Shown here: piece after piece, positions 26,551 to 34,649 of the stretch | Numbering within the stretch: the stretch's first letter is position 1 | Layout: each line of letters begins with the position of its first letter | Assembly: GCF_041060425.1 (NCBI RefSeq) | Contig: NZ_JAULBC010000007.1 | Location: 372,001-436,000 of the forward strand | Length of the DNA stretch: 64,000 bases | Direction: 5' to 3' | Origin: Danxiaibacter flavus | GTDB lineage: Bacteria; Bacteroidota; Bacteroidia; Chitinophagales; Chitinophagaceae | Made by a program: the position numbers and the translations under genes | Notes under the pieces: generated by a model | What the model was told of the DNA's origin: nothing | Seen by the model: only the letters and a program-made list of their open reading frames with translations | Database searches by the model: none

Positions 26551-27408
26551 ATGAAACCTCATTATAAACCGATTCCATCTGATGAATCTAACTTATTAAA
26601 AGCAGTGTTGCAGGGCAACGCGAAGGAATTTGATTATCCCTGGCATTTTCATCCTGAATACGAGCTTACCTATATCGTGAGCAGCCACGGAATGCGGTAT
26701 GTGGGGAACAGCATCGAGAATTTTTCGGAGGACGACCTGGTATTGGTAGGCGCCAACCTGCCACATTGCTGGATCAATTCCCCGGAGCAGCAACAAGCAT
26801 CAAGTGCAGTTGTTGTGTATTTAAAAGAAGATTTCATGGATAAGGCCTGGATGAACAGTGGTGAGTTCGGATCTATCCGTAATCTCCTGGAATTATCCGG
26901 CAAGGGCATCAGGTTTGATAAGTCTGTTGCATTAAGACTAAAGGATCAATTTTTTGAACTGACCAAACTGTCGTCGCTTGACAGACTGCTGCTTATCCTC
27001 AAAATTCTCCAGGAGCTGGCGGAGACAACAGAACGTCATATTTTATGCGAACAGGGATTCACCTATGAGTTAAACCACACCAACAATGGACGGATCAACA
27101 AGGTGTACAAATACATAGAAACGAATTATCACAGAAAGATCTGCCTGGCAGATATTGCAAAGCAGGTAAACATGACTGAAGAGTCCTTTTCGAGGTTTTT
27201 CAGTAAGACCATGAAGAAATCTTTTTTTGAATTTTTGAATGAGTATAAAATAAACAGGGCCTGCAAATTACTGATAGAAACAGACAAGCAAATCAGTGAG
27301 ATCTGTTACGACTCAGGCTTTGAAAGCATTCCCTTTTTTTACAGGCAGTTTAAAAAATTTAAAAATTGTCAACCTAAGAATTACCGGATGAGCTATCAAA
27401 AAATGTAG
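26551..27408 (+). CDS. AraC-family transcriptional regulator
   Basis: A 285-residue regulator. The N-terminal cupin ligand domain (PWHFHPEYELTYI, then LVGANLPHCW) is followed at about 190-285 by the two helix-turn-helix units: YHRKICLADIAKQVNMTEES, FSRFFSKTMKKSFFEFLNEY (shown in parts) and the second, SEICYDSGFESIPFFYRQFK. Divergent from the GH30 gene with a 190-base shared region, it is the likely sugar-responsive activator of the first utilisation locus (inference). Confidence 0.92.
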   Translation: MKPHYKPIPSDESNLLKAVLQGNAKEFDYPWHFHPEYELTYIVSSHGMRYVGNSIENFSEDDLVLVGANLPHCWINSPEQQQASSAVVVYLKEDFMDKAWMNSGEFGSIRNLLELSGKGIRFDKSVALRLKDQFFELTKLSSLDRLLLILKILQELAETTERHILCEQGFTYELNHTNNGRINKVYKYIETNYHRKICLADIAKQVNMTEESFSRFFSKTMKKSFFEFLNEYKINRACKLLIETDKQISEICYDSGFESIPFFYRQFKKFKNCQPKNYRMSYQKM

Positions 27409-27461
27409 AAGGCGATGTGCCGGGTACCAAACAACATTAGTAACCATTTAAATTTTAAGTC

Positions 27462-27844
27462 ATAGAAATCTTTGGAAGATTAACAGCAGATGCAACCGTT
27501 AAAACGATTAAAGACGAGAGACAGGTAGTCAATTTTTCTATTGCGATCAATGACAACGTCAAAGCCTGGGATACCGGAGAAATCAGGAAGTTGGTGACCT
27601 ACGTAAACTGTTCGTATTGAAGGAGTGCTAAAATTGCTCCCTTACTTACAAAGGCACAATGACCGAGTTAAGTGGCCGCATGAGTGCGAAAGCATGGATT
27701 GGCGGCAACGATGAAGCACGCGCGGCCCTGAATAGGTACAATAATATATTTGTTGCGGTCGAAAACAAGGAAACTTTTTTTGCCAATTCCAAAAAAAGTT
27801 TCCGTGCATTGCCCGCCTCAGCTAATGCTAAGCTTTGGGGATAA
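27462..27844 (+). pseudogene. ssb: Decayed single-stranded DNA-binding protein gene (ssb)
   Basis: Frame one reads EIFGRLTADATVKTIKDERQ, then VVNFSIAIND and KLVTYVNCSY, the OB-fold N-terminal half of a Bacteroidota SSB. Three lesions are visible. The start codon is ATA (27462-27464) where ATG-GAA-ATC is expected. A TGA follows NCSY where the family has Trp (TGG). One base is missing near 27651-27656 (ACAAAGGCACAATG), so the second half (MTELSGRMSAKAW, from 27659) lies in another frame. It ends at TAA 27842-27844. Extra SSB copies of this type are common on mobile elements, so this may mark the edge of a lost element (inference). Confidence 0.8.
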
Positions 27845-27922
27845 TTGTTAATAGAACCGGACTCGTTTAAGCCTGGCTGTGTTTGCATCCTTGATATTTT
27901 AAATCAGATGGAAAAAGCCATT

Positions 27923-28777
27923 TTACATAGCTATTGCTCGTTGGTGATCCGTGCTTGTTGAGATCGCCTCCCATTCCTGGATTTCCCTGGAGATTAATTC
28001 GATCTTTTCACGAATGTTCTTTACTGCGTCCGTTCCTACCGGTAGGTGCAACGGCGGATTTTTACTGGCCGCTAATTGCAGTATAACACCGGCAAGTTTG
28101 GCCGGGTCACCAGGCTGGCTACCATGCAAATGAGTCATATGTCCCCTGATGACGCCTACGGTATCCTTGTAGGCATCTAAGATGATGGCTGAGCCCTGGT
28201 AGGAATCCGTTGATACAAAATCGGTAGAAAACAACCCCGGAGCAACAGCGGTTACTTTGATGCCAATCGGTGCCAGCTCGGTGGCGAGCCCCTCAGAGAT
28301 ACCCTCGACGGCATATTTGGTTGCACCATACAAACCGAAGCCCGGCACGTTGTTTTGATAAGCAAAAAGCGAAGAAATGTTGATAATATGACCAGCTGCC
28401 TGTTTACGCATGTGAGGCAGTACATTTCTCGTTACATTGAGCAGACCGAAGATATTGGTATCAAATTGTTTTTTGACTTCTTCTGTAGAGGCTTCCTCGG
28501 TGGCCGCCAATAGACCATAACCTGCATTGTTAACAAGCACGTCTATTCGGCCAAAACGCTCAATCGCCGCATCAATGCCAGCCTGCACCTGGCGCTCATC
28601 GGTAACGTCCAGCGTTACGACCAGCAGCCGTTCACCAGCATCCAGTTGATTATAGACATCTGCAGCATTCTTTCTTACGGTAGCTACTACCTGGTCGCCG
28701 CTGGCCAACGCCGCTTTGGCAATTTGAAATCCGAATCCTTTGGATGCTCCGGTAATAAACCAAACTTTAGGTTTCAT
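27923..28777 (-). CDS. SDR-family oxidoreductase
   Basis: A 284-residue short-chain dehydrogenase of the group close to oxidoreductases with preference for retinol-like or keto substrates. Cofactor motif TGASKGFG at 9-16, NNAGYG in the middle, and Ser-Tyr-Lys visible in INISSLFAYQ and LYGATKYAVEG. Cytoplasmic. It lies 75 bases downstream of the TetR gene on the same strand, with a TetR-type palindrome in that gap, so it is the likely target of that repressor (inference). Confidence 0.93.
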   Translation of the reverse strand: MKPKVWFITGASKGFGFQIAKAALASGDQVVATVRKNAADVYNQLDAGERLLVVTLDVTDERQVQAGIDAAIERFGRIDVLVNNAGYGLLAATEEASTEEVKKQFDTNIFGLLNVTRNVLPHMRKQAAGHIINISSLFAYQNNVPGFGLYGATKYAVEGISEGLATELAPIGIKVTAVAPGLFSTDFVSTDSYQGSAIILDAYKDTVGVIRGHMTHLHGSQPGDPAKLAGVILQLAASKNPPLHLPVGTDAVKNIREKIELISREIQEWEAISTSTDHQRAIAM

Positions 28778-28816
28778 AACATATGTATTTAAATTTTACA
28801 AAATCGAGTGATTAAA

Positions 28817-28838
28817 TAAATGACCGATCGGTCATTTA
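28817..28838. promoter_or_regulatory. TetR-type operator upstream of the SDR gene
   Basis: A 22-base perfect palindrome with the core AATGACCGATCGGTCATT, 40 bases before the SDR start codon. The same 18-base core recurs at 29468-29485 before the TetR gene. Confidence 0.88.
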
Positions 28839-28852
28839 GTAAGCAAAAAAAA

Positions 28853-29440
28853 TTATTTCAATTGCTCATCAATCATTGCTTTGAGATATTTGACGATAAT
28901 TTTCATTTTATTGTTGTTGCCGGCCACCCGTGACATTACCACGCCGCCCTCTATCATGGCAAACATTATGGTGGCAAACTCACGGGGACTCTTGTCTGAC
29001 GAAAACTCTCCCGATTCGGTTCCCCGCTCAATGATATTAACTATGGTCTTTTGGGCACGCTCTATCGCAGTCAATATCTGCTTATTGATAGCTGGATTCG
29101 TATCATCAGCCTCCATACCAAAATTGATCATGGGGCAACCCCCTTCCACCGGAGGGTACATTACATTGGTCAATATATCTATGAATGCAAGAAGTTTACC
29201 TTTCGCGGTAGGAACTTTACTGATTGCTGCTGAAACCTTCTTATCGAGCAGCTGGAGGTTGTAGTCAACAACCGCCTGCGCCAGCTGCTCCTTATCTTTA
29301 AAATGTACGTACAAACTACCTTTAGAAAGCTTCGTGACCGCCATAATATCACTCATAGCCGTAGCTTCGATCCCCTTTTTGTTGAAAAGTGGCGCCGATC
29401 GCTCAATTATGAATTGCCTTGTTTGCGCAGCTTTAGACAT
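28853..29440 (-). CDS. TetR/AcrR-family repressor
   Basis: A 195-residue regulator. The N-terminal helix-turn-helix is clear (ATAMSDIMAVTKLSKGSLYV, HFKDKEQLA), and the C-terminal ligand domain is of the TetR_C type with GGCPMINFGMEADD. The two identical palindromes, one before its own gene and one before the SDR gene, match the well-known TGACCGATCGGTCA style of TetR sites. Autorepression and SDR control are inferred; the ligand is unknown. Confidence 0.93.
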   Translation of the reverse strand: MSKAAQTRQFIIERSAPLFNKKGIEATAMSDIMAVTKLSKGSLYVHFKDKEQLAQAVVDYNLQLLDKKVSAAISKVPTAKGKLLAFIDILTNVMYPPVEGGCPMINFGMEADDTNPAINKQILTAIERAQKTIVNIIERGTESGEFSSDKSPREFATIMFAMIEGGVVMSRVAGNNNKMKIIVKYLKAMIDEQLK

Positions 29441-29467
29441 ATAAACAAAATAATTTCCTCACAAAAT

Positions 29468-29485
29468 AATGACCGATCGGTCATT
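29468..29485. promoter_or_regulatory. TetR-type operator upstream of the TetR gene
   Basis: AATGACCGATCGGTCATT, an 18-base perfect palindrome 27 bases before the ATG at 29440. Confidence 0.88.
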
Positions 29486-29590
29486 TTACAAAATAAATTT
29501 TATTTTCTTGTCTATTATTTAACTTTCTAAAGACGAAACACTCCGGGTGCCCATTTATTTAATAGGCGCGGATGTTTAGGCGGGTATTTG

Positions 29591-31018
29591 TTACCGAACC
29601 TGCGAAAGATAAAAATCTTTGTCAACAGCACTCAGGATAAAGTCTACAATTGGTGTAGGATTAGGAAAACTATGCGGGTGATGCCTGAATCCTTTCTTGA
29701 TTATTACTTTCACTTCTCCGCCATCTGCTTTCATTTTTTCCTGAAATGGAATGGCTTGTTCGCCGGGCGGTACGTATTCATCATTCTCTGCGCAAAGTAT
29801 CAGAATAGGATAATGTCCCTTCGAAATTAATTTTGTTTTATCGATAGGACTACCCTTAAAGTTCTGAATATCTTCTTTTGTTTTAAGATGGTAGGCGTTC
29901 ATGAAATCTTTTGTCATCTGGCTAATATCTTTATCCATGTCCCTTGCCAGCACTCTGCAATCCAGCAGCGGATTATCGACGTACACCGCACTTACCTTGC
30001 CGGGATTCGCTGCAGCCCAGTTAAGCGCATACACGCCGCCACGACTCATTCCTTCCATCACTCCTTTTTGACCAAGCCCAGCTTTACGAAGTGTCGCATA
30101 AAATTTATTCCAGGTTGAAATTGCGACGTTATTGCCCATGAGTTCTGCAACATCACAGTAAATGAGGTGAAAGCCACGCTCCAACAGGGCTATATCCGTT
30201 TGGGGCTCATGCGCCCAAAATCTCGCGCGCCAAATCCAGGGTTTGCCTTTAGCCACACGTTTTGGCTGTACAACTTTACAATCGTGTCCATTAATTTTAA
30301 ATTCGGCACACCGATAACCATTGAAATCAGTAGTAGTGAATGGTTGTTTAAAGTTCGTGAACAGATCAAACTGCTCGTCCATGTTTTGGGTAATCTGTTG
30401 AAACAATCTTTTAGCAATGATTTCCGCACCATCTTTATTTGGATGAATTTTATCAGCGAACAATTCCGGTTTATCTGTTAACAGGGAGTGAATGTCAAGT
30501 AGCTCCACTCCTTCCCCGTATGCTGCTTTTTGAATACGTGGTATCACTTCCTCCACAATTGTTTTATCCCAAATTTGCATGGTATCTGTTTCAAATGATT
30601 TGAGCGGCAACAACACAATCACCCTGGGATGAGAAGACAATGAAGTAAAGGAATGGATCATGTCGCGCGTATCCTGCTCCAACTCGTTATAGAAAGAACG
30701 ATTGATCGCTTTTGCATCATTTCCGCCAAGATCAACGAAAACAATATCAGGGCTGCTTTTTAGCGCCGCTTTGTAAGCGTCGGTGTTCCAGTAAGGGTAG
30801 TTGCCATGCTTCAGCATGGTGGTACTACTCTCACCAAAATTGCCGACTATATAATTTTCCCCAAGCAATGCCTGCAACTGACCGGGAAAAGAATTATCCT
30901 TACGATTATCAATCCTTGCACCTTCCGTAATGCTCGCGCCAATGCAGGTAATGCGCTTCACCTGGGCTTGTGCAATTATGCTTAGAAAAAACAATGCACT
31001 GGTAAATATTTTCTTCAT
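29591..31018 (-). CDS. Two-domain secreted esterase: SGNH hydrolase fused to alpha/beta hydrolase
   Basis: Start set at 31018 (475 residues), where MKKIFTSALFFLSIIAQAQ is a good signal peptide. The first half is an SGNH/GDSL esterase: CIGASITEG (Ser nucleophile), LGGNDAK (Gly and Asn of the oxyanion hole) and FADKIHPNKDG (Asp-x-x-His). The second half, from about residue 215, is an alpha/beta hydrolase with EGMSRGGV (nucleophile Ser), ENDEYVPP (Asp) and GFRHHPHSF (His). Both catalytic sets appear complete. Such esterases remove acetyl or feruloyl groups from plant glycans, so it should strip decorations before the GH43 enzymes act (inference). Last gene of the second locus. Confidence 0.85.
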   Translation of the reverse strand: MKKIFTSALFFLSIIAQAQVKRITCIGASITEGARIDNRKDNSFPGQLQALLGENYIVGNFGESSTTMLKHGNYPYWNTDAYKAALKSSPDIVFVDLGGNDAKAINRSFYNELEQDTRDMIHSFTSLSSHPRVIVLLPLKSFETDTMQIWDKTIVEEVIPRIQKAAYGEGVELLDIHSLLTDKPELFADKIHPNKDGAEIIAKRLFQQITQNMDEQFDLFTNFKQPFTTTDFNGYRCAEFKINGHDCKVVQPKRVAKGKPWIWRARFWAHEPQTDIALLERGFHLIYCDVAELMGNNVAISTWNKFYATLRKAGLGQKGVMEGMSRGGVYALNWAAANPGKVSAVYVDNPLLDCRVLARDMDKDISQMTKDFMNAYHLKTKEDIQNFKGSPIDKTKLISKGHYPILILCAENDEYVPPGEQAIPFQEKMKADGGEVKVIIKKGFRHHPHSFPNPTPIVDFILSAVDKDFYLSQVR

Positions 31019-31150
31019 TATGATTCTTTTTTTGTCCCGCGGCACGTTATGACCAGATCTAACTGATTTACGCCGTTTTAAGGCCTTGTATCAGGGAAAG
31101 CGAGTGTATTCATCCGTCCGGCAAACCTATTTTCAATTATTTCACCTTTT

Positions 31151-32446
31151 TCACTCAACAGGCTTGGTTGGCCTGGTTGCAGTCAGCGGAATTTGGCCTT
31201 TCAGCATTTTTCCTCCATCGTTTGTTAAACGCAAATAATAATCAGATGAGCAAGCGGTTCCATCTTCATCCAGTGAAACGAAGCCGGCTCCGGCAGGCAC
31301 GTCCGCTTGCGTTGCTGCCGTCTTTGCAATCTGGTTGCTTTCGTTGTATTCATCAAACATGGAAATATAAATGCCTTGTACGCCTAAACGAATCATGTTG
31401 TAAAATTGTCTCCACATGAAATCGCCATGGACCCGCTGTTTCGCCTGGAGGTCGCCTGGCAAAACGCAAGGTTGATAATCTATGCCATTGGCCTTACAGA
31501 ATGCGAGGTCCGGGGTATTTACGTTGATGTAGAAATTATCTTCATCAATAATTGTTCCCATACGACCAACCATCCATGGAGAAAGCATATTGAAGGCTTT
31601 GTAAACGCTGATAAAACCTCCTCTTGAATCACTGTTTTGATCGCGCCAGTGAGTAGGCACACCGCCAATTACATAACAACCCTCGTCCTTGAAGAACTTG
31701 ATCACATCGAGACATTGTGTTGTGGTAAAGTTGTGGTTGTTATCGTTAAAGCCAAATCCCCATATACAAACCACAGGTTTGCCATTTTGTTTTGCATACA
31801 TGGGAGATGAAGTGTAGGCTTTCATTTTCCGGGTCCAGTCGTCCTTCATTTCAGTTTGCATGTTTGTCCAGCCGCTAACGTCGTACATAATGTAAAACTT
31901 CACACCATATTTTTCGGCAGATGTTTTTACTTTCACTGTAATTGCATCGCGGATGGGACCTTCACCACCGGTTGGATTAAAACGCTGCAATGCAGCGCAA
32001 TCAATACCATATTGCTTCATCCATGAAAACTGCACATCAACGGTTTGGTCATCGTAAGATGAGAAGAGCGTAGCGGGCTCGCCACTATTCAGGTTTGCAA
32101 AAGCAGTAGGATATTTGTGTGTGTAATCATTCATGTCGGGCCACGACACCATGCCTTTGTTTGTTGGTGAAGGAATTTTGGACCAATCCTGCGTCCAGTG
32201 CCACCAGCCATTGATCGGAGAGTTGTCGCCGGTACAGGCAAACCACCCCTGGTAACCCACCGTTATTTTACCCACCACATCACCGGCTGGCGAAGGCCAG
32301 GTTATAGGATTTGTTCCTCCACCGTTGCCTCCATTGTTGCCACCATTGTTTCCGTTTGGATTGGTAACAGGAGTGCTCTTTGAACAAGCTGCAAAAAGAA
32401 TAATTGCAGTCGATATGCTTAGAGATAGCCTAACTATTTCTTTCAT
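31151..32446 (-). CDS. GH99/GH71-like endo-acting lipoprotein
   Basis: A 431-residue lipoprotein: lipobox FAAC gives Cys21, then a Gly/Asn-rich linker (residues 32-47). The remainder resembles the GH71/GH99-like barrel often called xylosidase/arabinosidase: ITVGYQGWFAC, QYGIDCAALQRF, FYIMYDVSGW, KPVVCIWGFGF, GIYISMFDEYNE. The Glu residues in FDEYNES are candidate catalytic residues, as in GH99-type enzymes. Likely anchored on the cell surface. Substrate not determinable by eye. It lies 18 bases after the GH43 gene. Confidence 0.78.
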   Translation of the reverse strand: MKEIVRLSLSISTAIILFAACSKSTPVTNPNGNNGGNNGGNGGGTNPITWPSPAGDVVGKITVGYQGWFACTGDNSPINGWWHWTQDWSKIPSPTNKGMVSWPDMNDYTHKYPTAFANLNSGEPATLFSSYDDQTVDVQFSWMKQYGIDCAALQRFNPTGGEGPIRDAITVKVKTSAEKYGVKFYIMYDVSGWTNMQTEMKDDWTRKMKAYTSSPMYAKQNGKPVVCIWGFGFNDNNHNFTTTQCLDVIKFFKDEGCYVIGGVPTHWRDQNSDSRGGFISVYKAFNMLSPWMVGRMGTIIDEDNFYINVNTPDLAFCKANGIDYQPCVLPGDLQAKQRVHGDFMWRQFYNMIRLGVQGIYISMFDEYNESNQIAKTAATQADVPAGAGFVSLDEDGTACSSDYYLRLTNDGGKMLKGQIPLTATRPTKPVE

Positions 32447-32464
32447 GCTGTTTTATTTTTTAAA

Positions 32465-33442
32465 TTAATTTTTCTGGATGACCATTTTAATGTTTCCGTT
32501 TGGAGTGTATGATAACGTATCTGCACAAATGGATCTTAACCAGTCGTTACCAGATAAGGCTGAGTTATGATAAAAAGCGTACCACCGTCCTTTGAATTCT
32601 ACGATAGAGCCATGATTGGTGGAACTTCCCGTTTGATCAATATAAACACCTTTGTAGGTCCATGGACCTAAAGGATTGGCACTAACGGCATAGCGCATCC
32701 GGTTCCCTCTGTTATTTAAGTTATAGTTATCAGCATACGACAAATAGTACATACCGTTGCGTTTATGCACCCATGTCGCTTCGTGGAAATCAATAAGGCC
32801 GGTCATATTTTTCATGCCGCCGTCGACTTCCATCATGTTATCTTTCAATTTTCCGCCCATACATTTTCCACCACCACCGTAGTATAAATAGGCGTTTCCG
32901 TCGTCATCAACAAATACACAGGGATCGATCAGCGATTCAAGTCCGTCAATATATTTTTGAACAACAAAATCACTTGCCGGCTTTTTACTTGTCGCTACAC
33001 CTATCTTCCAGTTATTGTTCCATGGTGCAGCGGCTGGATGAGGAAAGTAAAAATAGTAGGTTCCATTCTTGTACGCGCAATCCGGCGCCCACATAAAGTT
33101 ACCTTCCGGTGTACTCCAGGGAACCTGGCTCGCCTGCAATATCTGGCCTTCATCGTGCCAGTGTACCATATCGTCCGTTGAAAAAACGTGGTACTGATCC
33201 ATGAGATCGCAACCACGCGGGGGATTAATATCATGAGATGGATACACATACAACCTTCCATCGGCCCACACATGTGCAGAAGGATCTGCGGTATACATGC
33301 TGGTAATCAAAGGATTTTTATGTTGAAGGACAAAGACGTCTGGCTGTCCCGCCCCTGTAGGCACCACATCTTTGGAATGAGATGAACATGCAGTGAAGAG
33401 GCTAAGAACAGCGAGTAGTCCAAAATGGCTTTTGCAAATCAT
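32465..33442 (-). CDS. GH43-family glycoside hydrolase lipoprotein, copy 2
   Basis: A 325-residue protein and tandem paralogue of the gene at 33475-34482; long stretches match almost word for word (CVFVDDDGNAYLYYGGGGKC, LGPWTYKGVYIDQT). The GH43 triad is visible: Asp in TADPSAHVWADG (base), Asp in LIDPCVF (pKa modulator) and Glu in DFHEATWVHKRNG (acid). Lipobox LFTAC gives a lipidated Cys at residue 19. By family it is an arabinofuranosidase or xylosidase on arabinose- or xylose-containing glycans. Confidence 0.92.
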   Translation of the reverse strand: MICKSHFGLLAVLSLFTACSSHSKDVVPTGAGQPDVFVLQHKNPLITSMYTADPSAHVWADGRLYVYPSHDINPPRGCDLMDQYHVFSTDDMVHWHDEGQILQASQVPWSTPEGNFMWAPDCAYKNGTYYFYFPHPAAAPWNNNWKIGVATSKKPASDFVVQKYIDGLESLIDPCVFVDDDGNAYLYYGGGGKCMGGKLKDNMMEVDGGMKNMTGLIDFHEATWVHKRNGMYYLSYADNYNLNNRGNRMRYAVSANPLGPWTYKGVYIDQTGSSTNHGSIVEFKGRWYAFYHNSALSGNDWLRSICADTLSYTPNGNIKMVIQKN

Positions 33443-33474
33443 TTCTGTAATTAATAATTGGTTTCCATTTTCAA

Positions 33475-34482
33475 CTAATTCTTACTTACTTCTTTCTTCT
33501 CCCCTGTCACTCCTGTGGTTTGTACTACTTTCCTGATGGTACCATCCTCGTTATAAAATAATTTGTCAACACAAATTGATCTTAACCAATCCTGATGAGA
33601 CAATTCACTGTTGTGATAGAAGGCATACCATTGTCCTTTGTATTCTACAATGGAACCGTGATTGGTATAGCTATCTGTAGGATCCATGTAGATGCCTTGA
33701 TACTTCCATGGCCCCAATGGACCTGAACTTGTAGCATAACGCATTTGGTTATGTTTACCATCTGCGTCATGATTATCTGAATAAGACAGGTAGTAAACAC
33801 CATTTCGTTTGTGTACCCATGTTGCTTCGTGGAAATCTTCAAGACCTTCCATTTTTTGCATTTGTCCGTCAACATTCATCATGTTGTCTTTCAATTTTCC
33901 ACCCATGCATTTTCCGCCGCCACCATAATAGAAATATGCCTGTCCGTCATCATCAATAAATACACAAGGATCGATCAATGATTCCAGGCCTTCGATATAG
34001 CCCTGCACTTTAAAATCCTTTGCAGGATATTTACTTGCGGCGACACCTATCTTCCATGTGCTGTTCCATTCAGTTCCGCTTGGGTGAGGAAAATAGAAAT
34101 AGTAAGTACCGTTTTTGTAAGCACAATCAGGAGCCCACATGAAACCGCCTTCTTTCCTGCCCCATGAAACCTGGCTTGATTCAAGAATCTGACCTTCATC
34201 TCGCCAGTGTACCATGTCGGTTGTTGAGTACACATGGTATTTGTCCATTAAATCGCAGCCGCGGGCAGGTGAAACGTCGTGCGAAGGATAGACATACAAT
34301 CTTCCGTCAGCCCAAACGTGTGCAGAGGGATCAGCCGTATAGATATCACGAACAATTGGATTGCCATTTGGTTTCGTAGTGTTCTTTTTTTGTGCACTGC
34401 ATGAAGCACCCATTAGTAGTCCATACAAAACAGATGCGAACAGTGTACTTTTTGTAATCAGTTTTAAATAATTGAACCGCAT
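33475..34482 (-). CDS. GH43-family glycoside hydrolase lipoprotein, copy 1
   Basis: A 335-residue five-bladed propeller enzyme. Catalytic residues Asp51 (TADPSAHV), Asp171 (LIDPCVF) and Glu219 (FHEATWVH). Lipobox MGASC gives Cys28. It differs from its tandem partner mainly in the signal region, the loops and the C-terminal tail (EKKEVSKN), so one copy may have a changed specificity. Transcription probably passes through the hairpin at 34553-34641 before reaching it, so its expression could be lower than that of the SusC-SusD part. Confidence 0.93.
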   Translation of the reverse strand: MRFNYLKLITKSTLFASVLYGLLMGASCSAQKKNTTKPNGNPIVRDIYTADPSAHVWADGRLYVYPSHDVSPARGCDLMDKYHVYSTTDMVHWRDEGQILESSQVSWGRKEGGFMWAPDCAYKNGTYYFYFPHPSGTEWNSTWKIGVAASKYPAKDFKVQGYIEGLESLIDPCVFIDDDGQAYFYYGGGGKCMGGKLKDNMMNVDGQMQKMEGLEDFHEATWVHKRNGVYYLSYSDNHDADGKHNQMRYATSSGPLGPWKYQGIYMDPTDSYTNHGSIVEYKGQWYAFYHNSELSHQDWLRSICVDKLFYNEDGTIRKVVQTTGVTGEKKEVSKN

Positions 34483-34552
34483 GATGATTTCAGTTTTTTT
34501 ATGAAAGGTGGTTTTCTGACACTACAATTCATGTCATCGCGAGCCAATGCAA

Positions 34553-34641
34553 AAAGTAAAAATTAAAAAGTAAAAAATAATGAGCCCAGTGGCTATTGCT
34601 AGTTCTGACACACTTCTGTCATACTTTTTAATTTTTACTTT
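34553..34641 (-). terminator. 20-base perfect inverted repeat inside the second utilisation operon
   Basis: AAAGTAAAAATTAAAAAGTA (34553-34572) is the exact reverse complement of 34622-34641, with a 49-base loop that holds a small TGACA/TGTCA hairpin. It fills the gap between the triple-repeat lipoprotein and the first GH43 gene. Likely a partial terminator or mRNA stabilising or processing hairpin. Confidence 0.55.
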
Positions 34642-34649
34642 AGTTTTTG

